From contig NZ_OY787469.1 of assembly GCF_963678835.1 (NCBI RefSeq), positions 310,001-374,000 of the forward strand: a stretch of 64,000 bases of DNA, given 5' to 3'. The notes beneath the pieces were generated by a model, which worked only from the letters and a program-made list of their open reading frames with translations, searched no databases and was not told where the DNA came from. Of the stretch, positions 17,292 through 25,279 are shown one piece after another. This DNA comes from an uncultured Desulfuromonas sp. (GTDB lineage Bacteria > Desulfobacterota > Desulfuromonadia > Desulfuromonadales > Desulfuromonadaceae). Both the position numbers and the translations under genes were made by a program. Position 1 is the stretch's first letter; each line of letters starts with the position of its first letter.

Positions 17292-18251
17292 ATGGAAACG
17301 ATTCACTTCGCCCCTCCGCAATTGACGGAAACAGCCGACAGATTCAGGATTGATCTGCCTCAAGCTTGTGGCCGGGGAGGATGTAATCTGGACGTCAGTG
17401 TGTTCCGTTCCGGGCTGAAGCTAATTGTGATGAAAACGGAGGCCTCACAGCCGCTACGCATTGAAGGCCGGGCTCCTGAGTCCGTTGCGGGTTTCGGCTT
17501 TTGCCTCCACGGAGAGTTTGCGACCCGCTTCGGTTCCTCAACAAGGACGTCTCCCGTCCGAGCGGGCGACAGTGGCTTTTTCACCTTGCCCGTTTGCGCG
17601 GATTTTACCGAAGACGTCACATCCGGGCACATGCTCAGGATCTATCTGATGTTGGGGGCCGATTCATTGACGGCTTTCGCGCAGGGTGATGAGGATTATT
17701 TTTCGCCACTGCTCACAGCCCTGGGAAAAAAGCAACCCAGCTGCATCGTCCACCCCACAACCGCGCTGATGAACGCCATTTTGCACCAGATTCAGGCCTG
17801 TCCCTATCAGGGGAAGACCGGCGCTCTTTATTTGGAAAGCAAGGCCATTGAGCTGCTCTCTCACAAGTTGGAACAATTGTACCCATCCGCAATGCGCCAT
17901 GACAAGGGGTCATGCGCGCTGAAGGCCGCGGACCGGGAACGTGTGGTTCACGTTGCCGAAATGCTGGTCGCGGATCTGGAGAATCCTCCCGACATGGCAC
18001 TGTTGGCGCGCTCCGCCGGATTAAGCCGCAGTAAACTGCATCGCTGCTTTCGACAAACCTACGGCGTTTCCCCTTTTGAGTACCTGCGCAACCATCGCCT
18101 GCAAACAGCCATGCTGCTTCTGCAGGAAGGCGAAATCAATGTTACGCAAGCGGCGTTAAGCGTTGGTTACACCAATCTGAGCTATTTCGCCAAAGCGTTT
18201 AAAGCCATGTTCGGAGTGGCTCCGGGAGAACTCCTCCACCGTTCAGCGTAA
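17292..18251 (+). CDS. AraC-family transcriptional activator, PchR type (fourth copy)
   Basis: 319 residues with start ATG at 17292 (weak ribosome site). The sensor half runs to about 205; the AraC domain has 'MALLARSAGLSRSKLHRCFR', 'TYGVSPFEYLRNHRLQTAM' and 'VTQAALSVGYTNLSYFAKAF', ending 'FGVAPGELLHRS'. It differs from the INEFKLK-type copies in the first recognition helix, so it probably reads a different operator. It sits between the receptor at 14702, the ABC remnant and the receptor remnant at 18394. It probably controlled a receptor/exporter pair that has since been partly deleted. Confidence 0.88.
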   Translation: METIHFAPPQLTETADRFRIDLPQACGRGGCNLDVSVFRSGLKLIVMKTEASQPLRIEGRAPESVAGFGFCLHGEFATRFGSSTRTSPVRAGDSGFFTLPVCADFTEDVTSGHMLRIYLMLGADSLTAFAQGDEDYFSPLLTALGKKQPSCIVHPTTALMNAILHQIQACPYQGKTGALYLESKAIELLSHKLEQLYPSAMRHDKGSCALKAADRERVVHVAEMLVADLENPPDMALLARSAGLSRSKLHRCFRQTYGVSPFEYLRNHRLQTAMLLLQEGEINVTQAALSVGYTNLSYFAKAFKAMFGVAPGELLHRSA

Positions 18252-18334
18252 CGGCCCATGTGAAACTGCAGCGTCAATAAAAAAGACGCCAACGTTAGCC
18301 ACGCGGCTTGGTTTCTGTTACCCTCCACGCCTCT

Positions 18335-18349
18335 TGATAATGTATTTCA
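18335..18349 (+). promoter_or_regulatory. Fur-box-like site before the receptor remnant
   Basis: TGATAATGTATTTCA agrees with the Fur palindrome at 12 of 15 positions and lies about 50 bases upstream of the remnant, suggesting that the promoter region survived the deletion of the gene. Confidence 0.4.
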
Positions 18350-18393
18350 ATATCAACCATTGACACAGAAAGGAATAAAAGGCCCATGGTGTT

Positions 18394-18819
18394 TTGCGCC
18401 ATCGTAATGTTACTGCGCAAGAACGGGAGGAGAATGTCCAGGATGTGGAGGACCAACAGATCGAATCCGTCACAGAAATTGCCGAGTTCATGCCCAATCT
18501 TATGATTTGCACCCATGCCCCGGAATATACCCTCAACATCGGTGCCCAGTACCGGCGTGGCAACGGTCTTTATTCCCGAGTGGACCTGACCGGTTATGGA
18601 GAGATGTTTTTAGATCGGGCGAATGATTATTCGAGGGAGTCCTACGAAATCGTCACCCTGAAGGTCGGCTACGAAACGGAGCATTACGATATCTATCTGT
18701 ACGGTAACAATATCTTTGCCCTGGTGGTTCTGGGTACGGCCCTACACATGATGGCCGATTATAAAAAAACGCTGGCCGCAATGTCCCGCGTGTTGAAGAA
18801 AGAGGGCGTCCTGGTGTGA
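18394..18819 (+). pseudogene. Collapsed TonB-dependent receptor fused to a methyltransferase tail
   Basis: The 141-codon frame is a mosaic. 'NVTAQEREENVQDV' is a TonB-box region, 'EIAEFMPNL' is from the plug, then it jumps to the C-terminal barrel strands 'EYTLNIGAQYRRGNGLYSRV' and 'VGYETEHYDIYLYGNNIF'. It ends in 'KKTLAAMSRVLKKEGVLV', which resembles the late part of a class I methyltransferase ('IHRVLRPGGRV'). Hundreds of receptor residues and the methyltransferase N-terminus are gone. It mirrors the receptor-methyltransferase order at 8880-11606. It is probably non-functional: no signal peptide and no barrel. Confidence 0.7.
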
Positions 18820-19328
18820 CCGGAATCAATGCGCACTTCGACATACGCTGGCGGCGCATCGCCGAAACCCGCGGACTGCACAGCCTGACGGTCGACGACC
18901 TTGGCGCCGCCTGCAGCGCCAATCAACGTGTTTTTACCCGCATCGCGGATCATGGCGGAGTGCTCTATTTTCAAGGGCTAAAACTCGGCCGGGAGCAGAG
19001 CCCCCCCCTGACGAAAGGCCGCCTCGGCATGACCGGCACCGTATGCCCCAGTCTCTTTGCTTCTCTTGAAATGATCCGTCTGGTGCTCTGTCAATGCTGA
19101 ATATTCGGGTGTTTCCCAAACCCTCGCATTATTTCCCTCACGGGGCAGGGATTATCCGTTTCGGGGTAGAGAAGGACGGCGATTTTATCCTATGTATGCG
19201 GCAGAAAACGTTTGGCGTTGTTTATTTAACAGGGTGCCCGTCCATGGGCTTCACAGGCCGTTTTTCAACAGCCTGTGAAACGGCACGGTGCGTGGAATCT
19301 ATTCACATCGAGAAAGAGAGCGGCGGTG
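18820..19328. other. Degenerate intergenic sequence
   Basis: About 500 bases without a recognisable gene; a 94-codon frame at 18816-19100 overlaps the remnant before it by four bases and may be decayed coding sequence, but I do not recognise it. At 19219-19280 a short piece of the dispersed element appears in reverse (GTGCCCGTCCATGGGCTT, then TTTTTCAACAGCCTGTG). Confidence 0.4.
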
Positions 19329-20120
19329 ATGTTGCAACGTGAAAAATTGATTCTGATGATGCTTCTGGGAATGCTGGTTTTCAGCCCTTTGTCCGGTTTA
19401 AGCGCGGAGCTGACCGGCAGGCAGATCATGACCCTGGTGGACGAGTGTCCCGACGGCGAGGATCGCATCAGTCGCATGAAGATGACCCTGATCAACAACC
19501 GGGGCCGTGAACGCGTGCGCGAGCTCAAGAGTTTTTCCAAGGATTACGGCAAGGACAAAAAGACGGTCATGGTGTTTGAGGCACCGGCCGATGTGCGCGA
19601 CACGGCGTTTTTGTCGTGGGAATACGATGATCCGGGCCGTGATGACGATAAATGGCTGTATCTGCCAGCGCTGAAAAAAGAGCGCCGCATCAGCGGCTCG
19701 GGGAAAAACGATTATTTCATGGGCAGTGATTTCACCTATGACGACATGGGCGACCGCAATGTCGATGAAGACACCCACACCCTGTTGGGCGAGGAGACGG
19801 TACAGGGGCACGATTGCTGGAAAATCGAGTCCGTCCCCATCGATCCGGACGATATGTACACGCGCAAGCGACTCTGGGTGAGCAAGGAAGCGCACATGGT
19901 GGTCCAGGCCGAATATTACGACAAGGACGGTCTGCTCAAGGTCTATCGGGCACTGGAGATCAGCAAGCAGGGCGGTTTCTGGACCCTGTTCAGATCGGAG
20001 ATGGACAATGTCTCGCGCAGTCATAAAACCCTGTGGCAGGTTGAATCCGTCACCTATGACAGCGGCCTTGAAGATCGCCTGTTTCGGGTTGCCACCATCC
20101 AGCGCGGCGCGATCCGCTGA
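19329..20120 (+). CDS. LolA-like outer-membrane lipoprotein-sorting protein
   Basis: 263 residues; signal peptide ('LMMLLGMLVFSPLSGLSA') and a periplasmic domain of the LolA-like family (PF17131 type): 'IMTLVDECPDGEDRISRMKM', 'YLPALKKERRISGSGKNDYF' and 'MGSDFTYDDMGDRN'. This fold binds acyl chains and is typically encoded next to an MMPL transporter, as here. The ATG at 19329 is chosen because the signal peptide follows directly; a GTG at 19275 would add 18 residues. It forms an apparent operon with the barrel protein (5-25 bases away) and the MMPL transporter. Lipid or lipopeptide traffic between membranes is the family-based guess. Confidence 0.85.
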   Translation: MLQREKLILMMLLGMLVFSPLSGLSAELTGRQIMTLVDECPDGEDRISRMKMTLINNRGRERVRELKSFSKDYGKDKKTVMVFEAPADVRDTAFLSWEYDDPGRDDDKWLYLPALKKERRISGSGKNDYFMGSDFTYDDMGDRNVDEDTHTLLGEETVQGHDCWKIESVPIDPDDMYTRKRLWVSKEAHMVVQAEYYDKDGLLKVYRALEISKQGGFWTLFRSEMDNVSRSHKTLWQVESVTYDSGLEDRLFRVATIQRGAIR

Positions 20121-20145
20121 TGGCGTGACCGGTCGATTCGGCACA

Positions 20146-21417
20146 GTGAGAGCGCTTTTTTCGCGGACAATACGCTCTTTGCCGCTGTTGCTCGGTCTGG
20201 GGCTGCTGATCGCCCCTGAGACGGTTCACGCCGTGCGGATCGGATCGACGCCGTTTTCTCTGACCGGTTGGTTCGATGCCGTACAGTCGTTGCGCACCCA
20301 TGAACCGCACGACAGCCTGACCTCGCGTGCCCGTCTGCGCCTGGAATTGAGCGGAGACTTCGACGCGTTGTATTCCTTCGCCTCCCTGGATGCGGAAAAG
20401 AATTGGCAGATCGACCAGGAAACCGGTGTCGATCCGCATGAAATCTGGCTGGAGTACGCGGGTCGGCGCTGGGATGTGCGCGTCGGTCGTCAGATCATCA
20501 TCTGGGGCAAGGCGGACGGCGTGCAGATCACCGATATCATCTCGCCACCCGATTACACCGAATCGATCAGCCGTGAACTCGATGAGGTCCGGCTGCCCGT
20601 GGATGCTCTGAAGGTGCGGTGGCTGGGAGATTATTTCGACACGGAACTGATCTGGATTCCGCTGTTCAAGGCGGCGGTTCAGGCAAAAGGGGATAACCCG
20701 TGGACCGTGCGTCAGGAGGTGCCGGACCATATCCATATCACCACGCACGGCGTGGACGAACCGACTACGAATCTGAGAAACAGTGAATTGGCCCTCAAGG
20801 TGTCCGGTTATTTTTCCGGTCTGGATGTGGCCGCATCGGTGTTTTACACCTGGGACGATTATGCCGCCTACCACCGCCGGGTTGTCCCTGATGGCGATGA
20901 TCTGCTGGTGACCTATTTCCCGCGCCATCACCGTCTGACCGTGTTCGGACTGGAATTCTCCCGGCCCTGGTCCGATTTCGTGTTTCGCGGCGAAGCGGCC
21001 TGGTATGTCGGGCGCTACTTGGAGCGCGACGACCTCGACGCCGATCCGATCGCCAAGGACGTAGTCAAGTGGCTGGGCGGCGTGGATTGGTCGCCCGGCA
21101 ATGACTGGAGTGTCATCGGGCAACTGACGGGCGACATCATTATCGATTACGACGCTGCGCTGGCCGATGAACGGCAGACCTGTCTGGCAACCCTGAACCT
21201 CTCCAAACAGCTGCTGCGTCAGACGCTGACGCTATCGGCAATGCTCTACTACGATTTGGACGACAATGAATTTTATCATCGTTTCAAAGCCGACTATGCC
21301 GTGACGGGTGCCTTTCATCTGATCGGCGGTGCCGACATCTTCAGCTCCGGTGACGGCCGTTTTGGACAATACAAAGGGAATTCGCAGATCTGGATAAAGG
21401 CCAAATACAGTTTCTGA
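20146..21417 (+). CDS. Outer-membrane beta-barrel protein, DUF1302-like
   Basis: About 423 residues from a GTG at 20146 (a GTG at 20125 is equally possible; the frame itself opens inside the preceding gene). The signal peptide 'SLPLLLGLGLLIAPETVHA' is followed by alternating amphipathic strands with many Asp/Trp/Tyr, e.g. 'RARLRLELSGDFDALYSFAS', 'RRWDVRVGRQIIIWGKADG' and 'ITDIISPPDY', ending in 'GNSQIWIKAKYSF' with a terminal Phe as in barrel proteins. The VGRQxIxWGxADG block is characteristic of DUF1302/alginate-export-like porins. It lies between a LolA-like protein and an MMPL pump, so it probably forms the outer-membrane end of that export route. The substrate is unknown. Confidence 0.8.
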   Translation: MRALFSRTIRSLPLLLGLGLLIAPETVHAVRIGSTPFSLTGWFDAVQSLRTHEPHDSLTSRARLRLELSGDFDALYSFASLDAEKNWQIDQETGVDPHEIWLEYAGRRWDVRVGRQIIIWGKADGVQITDIISPPDYTESISRELDEVRLPVDALKVRWLGDYFDTELIWIPLFKAAVQAKGDNPWTVRQEVPDHIHITTHGVDEPTTNLRNSELALKVSGYFSGLDVAASVFYTWDDYAAYHRRVVPDGDDLLVTYFPRHHRLTVFGLEFSRPWSDFVFRGEAAWYVGRYLERDDLDADPIAKDVVKWLGGVDWSPGNDWSVIGQLTGDIIIDYDAALADERQTCLATLNLSKQLLRQTLTLSAMLYYDLDDNEFYHRFKADYAVTGAFHLIGGADIFSSGDGRFGQYKGNSQIWIKAKYSF

Positions 21418-21453
21418 GCGGAATGACGACACCTTCCGAAAGAGAGTCGAACT

Positions 21454-23826
21454 ATGTTGAATATTCAAAAAATCAATGCTTGTTTTCACCGCGCGGCGGG
21501 AATCCTTCTGCGTTGGCGCTGGCCGGCTCTGCTTTTGTTTGTCGCGTTGCTGGCGGTTTCCGTCGTCGGGCTGACCCGGCTGGAGAGCGACATCGACATG
21601 GACAACTGGTTCATGGAGGATGACGCCCTGCTGGCGGTCAAGGATCGTTTCGAGGCCATTTTCGGCAACGATGATTTTTGCGCCGTGCTGGTGGAGGCGG
21701 ACGATGTTTTTTCCCACCAGGCCCTGAGCGCGATTCGCGAGTTGGGCCGTGAGTTGGAGAAAAAGGTCCCCTATGCCGATGACGTGGTCTCCCTGACCGA
21801 TTTTGAATACACAACAGGCACCCCGGACGGTCTGGAGATCGGCGAACTTGTTCCCACGCCCGTGCCGACGGACCCGGAAGCTTTGCGGCGCATCCGGGAA
21901 AAGGCCTATGCCAAACCGGTGATCCGCGAGCGCATCGTGTCGGCGGACGGCCGCTGCACCTGGATTGTGCTGCGCATGAAAACCATCCCCGATGACTGGC
22001 AAAAGGATTACGCGGAAAACCCGGATCTGGCCATCGGTCGCATCGTCAATGAAGTGGCGGCACAGCCGAAATACCATCTTCTCCATCCGAAAACGGCGGG
22101 GTTACCCGTTATCGACGTCGAAAAACGGGCGTTTTTCGGCCGGGAAATGCCGCGGCTGTTCGGCTATTCGCTGATTCTGACGGTGGTGCTTCTCGCGGTT
22201 GCCCTGCGCAGCGTACGGGGCGTGGTCTTTCCCCTGATCACCGCGGTCAGCGCGATTGTCATTGTACTCGGCATGCAAGGCTTTCTCGGCATCACCAACG
22301 ACCCGTCCATGATCCTGCTGCCGGTGTTTCTGTCGCTGGCCGTGTCCATCGGTTACTCCATCCATGTGTTTACCGCCTTTAAGAGGTCGTTTTTAAACTC
22401 CGGCCAACGCAGAGAAGCGGTGATTTATGCCGTCGAGGAGACGGGGTGGCCGCTACTGTTCAGCGCCTTGACCACGGTGGCGGCGCTGATTTCGTTTGTC
22501 TTTATCCCGTTGCGGCCGATCCGTTGGGTGGGCTGCACCGCCGCCTGCCTGGTGGCGGTGACCTATGTGCTGGTGATCATCCTGCTGCCGGCCCTGCTCA
22601 GCTTCGGCAAGGACCGGCGACGCGGCGTCACCGAGGGCGAAAAAAGCGGCCGCCTCGAACGCCTGATGCGCTACCTGGGAGACCGGGTACTGCGGCGCCC
22701 GCGTCTGACCCTCAGCGTCCTCGGGCTGGTGGTGGTCGTGTGCCTGGTCGGCATCAGCCGTTTCGAGGTTTCCTTTGATATCGTCCGCACCTTCGGCCTC
22801 AAGGTGCCCTACGTGAACCGCCTTTATCAGATCGGCCAAACCGAGGTCGGTTCGCTCTATTCCTATGACGTGGCCCTGGAGTTCGATCAACCGGGAGCGG
22901 CCAAGGATCCCGACAATTTGCGCAAATTCGAGCAACTGGTCAACGAGGTCAAGGCTCTGCCCCTGACCAAGAAGACGGCATCGCTGCTCGATATCGTCAA
23001 GGACATGAATCAGGTGATCCATTCGGGGGACGGCGATTTCTATGCGATTCCGCAAAATCGCGAGATGGTGGCGCAACTGCTGCTGCTCTATGAAAACGCC
23101 GGTGGCAGCGAGGCGGAAAAATGGGTTGACTACGATTACCAGCGCTTGCGGCTGATGGTGGAGGTGGACGATTACAATTCCGCCGAAGCCGCCCGCGAAT
23201 TGCGCCTCATCCAGCAGCGCGGCAAGGCGTTGTTTCCAGACGCGCAGGTCATGCTCATCGGCAGCATCTCACAGTTCACGGTGATGCAGGATTACGTCAC
23301 CTGGGGCCAGATCAAGTCGTTTTTTATCGCTCTGGGCGTGATCGCCGTGCTCATGTCCCTGGTGTTCGGCAGCATCAGGACCGGGCTGATCGGCATGATT
23401 CCCAATGTCGCGACGGCACTGGTGGTCGGCGGCATCATGGGTTTTGCCCATATCCCCCTGGATATGATGACGGTGACCATTATCCCCATGCTGTTGGGCC
23501 TGGCCGTGGATGACACCATCCATTTCATCAATCACAGCCAGCTGGAGTTCGCCCGCAGCGGCAGTTACCGGGAAACCACCCGCCGTGTTTTCGTCAGCGT
23601 GGGAACCGCCCTGTTTCTGACCTCGTTGGTGCTGACCCTGAATTTTTCCGTCTATCTGGTTTCGTACGCCAGGGTGTTCATCCATATGGGCGTTCTCATT
23701 GCCGCGGGTATTCTGGCGGCGCTGGCCGCGGATTATTTCGTCACCCCCGTGCTGTTGCGGCTGTTTCGCCCTTTTGGCCAAGAAACGACCGGCAACGCGG
23801 ACAACCGCACAGGACACATCGCTTAA
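21454..23826 (+). CDS. MMPL/RND-superfamily transporter
   Basis: 790 residues in two similar halves, each with a membrane helix, a periplasmic loop and a five-helix bundle (first about 240-400, second about 620-780). RND-like features include 'SLAVSIGYSIHVFTAFKR' and 'GLAVDDTIHFINHSQLE', the GxxxD region of the proton relay. MMPL proteins move lipids, hopanoids or lipopeptides out of the inner membrane with proton energy. The gene is third in the LolA-like/barrel/MMPL trio, 36 bases after the barrel gene. The embedding of this trio in a receptor island suggests export of a hydrophobic compound, possibly a chelator, but that is inference. Confidence 0.9.
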   Translation: MLNIQKINACFHRAAGILLRWRWPALLLFVALLAVSVVGLTRLESDIDMDNWFMEDDALLAVKDRFEAIFGNDDFCAVLVEADDVFSHQALSAIRELGRELEKKVPYADDVVSLTDFEYTTGTPDGLEIGELVPTPVPTDPEALRRIREKAYAKPVIRERIVSADGRCTWIVLRMKTIPDDWQKDYAENPDLAIGRIVNEVAAQPKYHLLHPKTAGLPVIDVEKRAFFGREMPRLFGYSLILTVVLLAVALRSVRGVVFPLITAVSAIVIVLGMQGFLGITNDPSMILLPVFLSLAVSIGYSIHVFTAFKRSFLNSGQRREAVIYAVEETGWPLLFSALTTVAALISFVFIPLRPIRWVGCTAACLVAVTYVLVIILLPALLSFGKDRRRGVTEGEKSGRLERLMRYLGDRVLRRPRLTLSVLGLVVVVCLVGISRFEVSFDIVRTFGLKVPYVNRLYQIGQTEVGSLYSYDVALEFDQPGAAKDPDNLRKFEQLVNEVKALPLTKKTASLLDIVKDMNQVIHSGDGDFYAIPQNREMVAQLLLLYENAGGSEAEKWVDYDYQRLRLMVEVDDYNSAEAARELRLIQQRGKALFPDAQVMLIGSISQFTVMQDYVTWGQIKSFFIALGVIAVLMSLVFGSIRTGLIGMIPNVATALVVGGIMGFAHIPLDMMTVTIIPMLLGLAVDDTIHFINHSQLEFARSGSYRETTRRVFVSVGTALFLTSLVLTLNFSVYLVSYARVFIHMGVLIAAGILAALAADYFVTPVLLRLFRPFGQETTGNADNRTGHIA

Positions 23827-23830
23827 ACCG

Positions 23831-23855
23831 GCCGTAGCGCTTAGCGCTGTACGGC
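23831..23855. terminator. Small hairpin after the MMPL gene
   Basis: GCCGTAGCGC and GCGCTGTACGGC pair around TTA just after the MMPL stop, with no T-run. It may be a weak terminator or processing site before the DUF4198 gene. Confidence 0.3.
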
Positions 23856-23890
23856 GATCTTCCATCCTTATTCGAAAAAGGAGAATCCAA

Positions 23891-24775
23891 TTGAAACGCA
23901 TCGGTTTGTTTTTGACAGTGTTTTTGTTCGCCATGACCTCCATGGCAAACGCCCATTCCGTCTGGATCAACAGTTTTGAGTCCCATGCCCACGGCGCACA
24001 CCATTCCATGGTTTCGCTCGGCTGGGGGCATGCTCTGCCCATGGACGATATCCTCAACTCGCCCAACGGCCGGATCGCCATTGCCGACTTCACCCTTTAC
24101 GATCCCGCCATGAACAAAACGGATCTGATCAAGCCACCGTTCAAGGTGGAGGAACCGACGGCGTCCACCGCCGATATCGATCTGTACGCCGCGGATCTTG
24201 CCACCCAGAAAATCGCCCTGAATCCAAAAAGCAAAGACGGCGTATACCAGTTGAGCGCGGTGTCCGTTCCGACGTTTTACACCCAGTATATTGACAAAAA
24301 AGGGCGAGAACGGATGGAATTGAAGCCGAAAAACGAGGTGGATGGCATCAAGAAGGTGCTGATGGCGGTCAAATTTCAGGCCTTTGCCAAATCCTATCTC
24401 ACCAAAGGGACCTGGGTTGCCCCGCAGCCCCTCGGCCACGGGTTGGAAATCATTCCCCGCACCGATTTGAGCAATCTGCACGTCGGTGATCTGGTCGAGG
24501 TGGACGTCCTGTTTTACGGCCAGCCACTCACGGCAACAGCCAAGAGCATCGAATACATCACCGCGCACAGCAGCAGCTTCGGCCAGAGCGACGGGTTTGC
24601 GCTGTTTTCCTACCTAATGAACGGCCGGGCGCAGTTCAGGGTGCAGAGTGCCGGGCAGTGGATGATCAGTGTCGACCACAAGGACGACGTCACCGCGGAC
24701 GGCCCGCTGAAGGAGCTCGTCGGCAAAGCCGATCAAGTCTACCACGGCGCCAGCCTGACGTTTAACGTGCAGTAA
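23891..24775 (+). CDS. DUF4198 periplasmic protein, copy A (TTG start)
   Basis: 294 residues. The start is TTG, 7 bases after AAAGGAG; the paralogue at 28209 uses the same arrangement and no ATG fits. It has a signal peptide ('IGLFLTVFLFAMTSMANA') and a DUF4198 (COG5266-like) beta-sandwich. The mature N-terminus is rich in His: 'HSVWINSFESHAHGAHH' followed by 'SLGWGHALPMDDI', a plausible metal site. Members of this family accompany metal transporters and receptors and are thought to bind or pass on metal ions in the periplasm. By hand alignment it is about 88% identical to copy B (28209), which lies on the other side of the 914-residue receptor. Confidence 0.85.
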   Translation: MKRIGLFLTVFLFAMTSMANAHSVWINSFESHAHGAHHSMVSLGWGHALPMDDILNSPNGRIAIADFTLYDPAMNKTDLIKPPFKVEEPTASTADIDLYAADLATQKIALNPKSKDGVYQLSAVSVPTFYTQYIDKKGRERMELKPKNEVDGIKKVLMAVKFQAFAKSYLTKGTWVAPQPLGHGLEIIPRTDLSNLHVGDLVEVDVLFYGQPLTATAKSIEYITAHSSSFGQSDGFALFSYLMNGRAQFRVQSAGQWMISVDHKDDVTADGPLKELVGKADQVYHGASLTFNVQ

Positions 24776-24782
24776 AAAGAAA

Positions 24783-24821
24783 GCTCGTGCAAAAAAGCCG
24801 TCACGGCCTTTTTGCACGAGC
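24783..24821. terminator. Strong hairpin terminator after DUF4198 copy A
   Basis: GCTCGTGCAAAAA and TTTTTGCACGAGC pair perfectly, with an inner GCC/GGC around GTCAC, starting 8 bases past the stop codon. The T-run is inside the right arm, as in many bidirectional terminators. Confidence 0.7.
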
Positions 24822-25279
24822 CTTAAGGATGAACGATTAACAAAGCCTGCTCCGGCTTGCGGGGCAGTTGCCAATGGCTTCACTGACTCAGATGTCACCT
24901 CAGTCGTCATCCCCGCCCAGATGGAGATGACGACAAACTTTTTACCTGCGTGCCTTGCCGTCACGGCCCTTTCCGCCTTCTCGCGACGCCTCCGGATGAA
25001 CGGCGTCCGCGCCAAATCGGCACGCTATGTTTCATCCACAACATCTTTCGATCCATTTTTTTAAAGAAACGTCAAAAAATGTGCGGCGACCGTTAGAACG
25101 CCTGGTCATGGCCATGGTAGACAAGGCCAACCAAAACGGAATGCGCCGTATTCAACCGCCGCAGGTGATCCTTATGCCACAGGCAAAAACGCTAAAACGG
25201 CGATGATCTAGCCCGATGCAATACGTTCGCCATTCCGTCAATACAGAAGACCTATTAACGTATCTGACCGGAGGTAGAA
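24822..25279 (+). promoter_or_regulatory. Leader/control region of the 914-residue receptor
   Basis: There is no gene here. The segment 25065-25128 (AACGTCAAAAAATGTGCGG, CGACCGTTAGAA, GCCATGGTAGACAAGGCC) and the ribosome-site segment CGTATCTGACCGGAGGTAGA match the leader of the receptor at 13877. The middle part (25129-25255) is not shared. It is probably a promoter/operator common to both receptors. No Fur-like palindrome was found in it. Confidence 0.5.

Noticed and set aside
18816-19100. 94-codon frame following the receptor remnant as a gene
   Set aside because: No recognisable fold or ribosome site, overlapping a pseudogene; kept only as degenerate sequence.
22453-23076. Long minus-strand frame within the MMPL gene
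   Set aside because: His/Gln/Asp-rich composition typical of antisense reading; the plus strand encodes the transporter.
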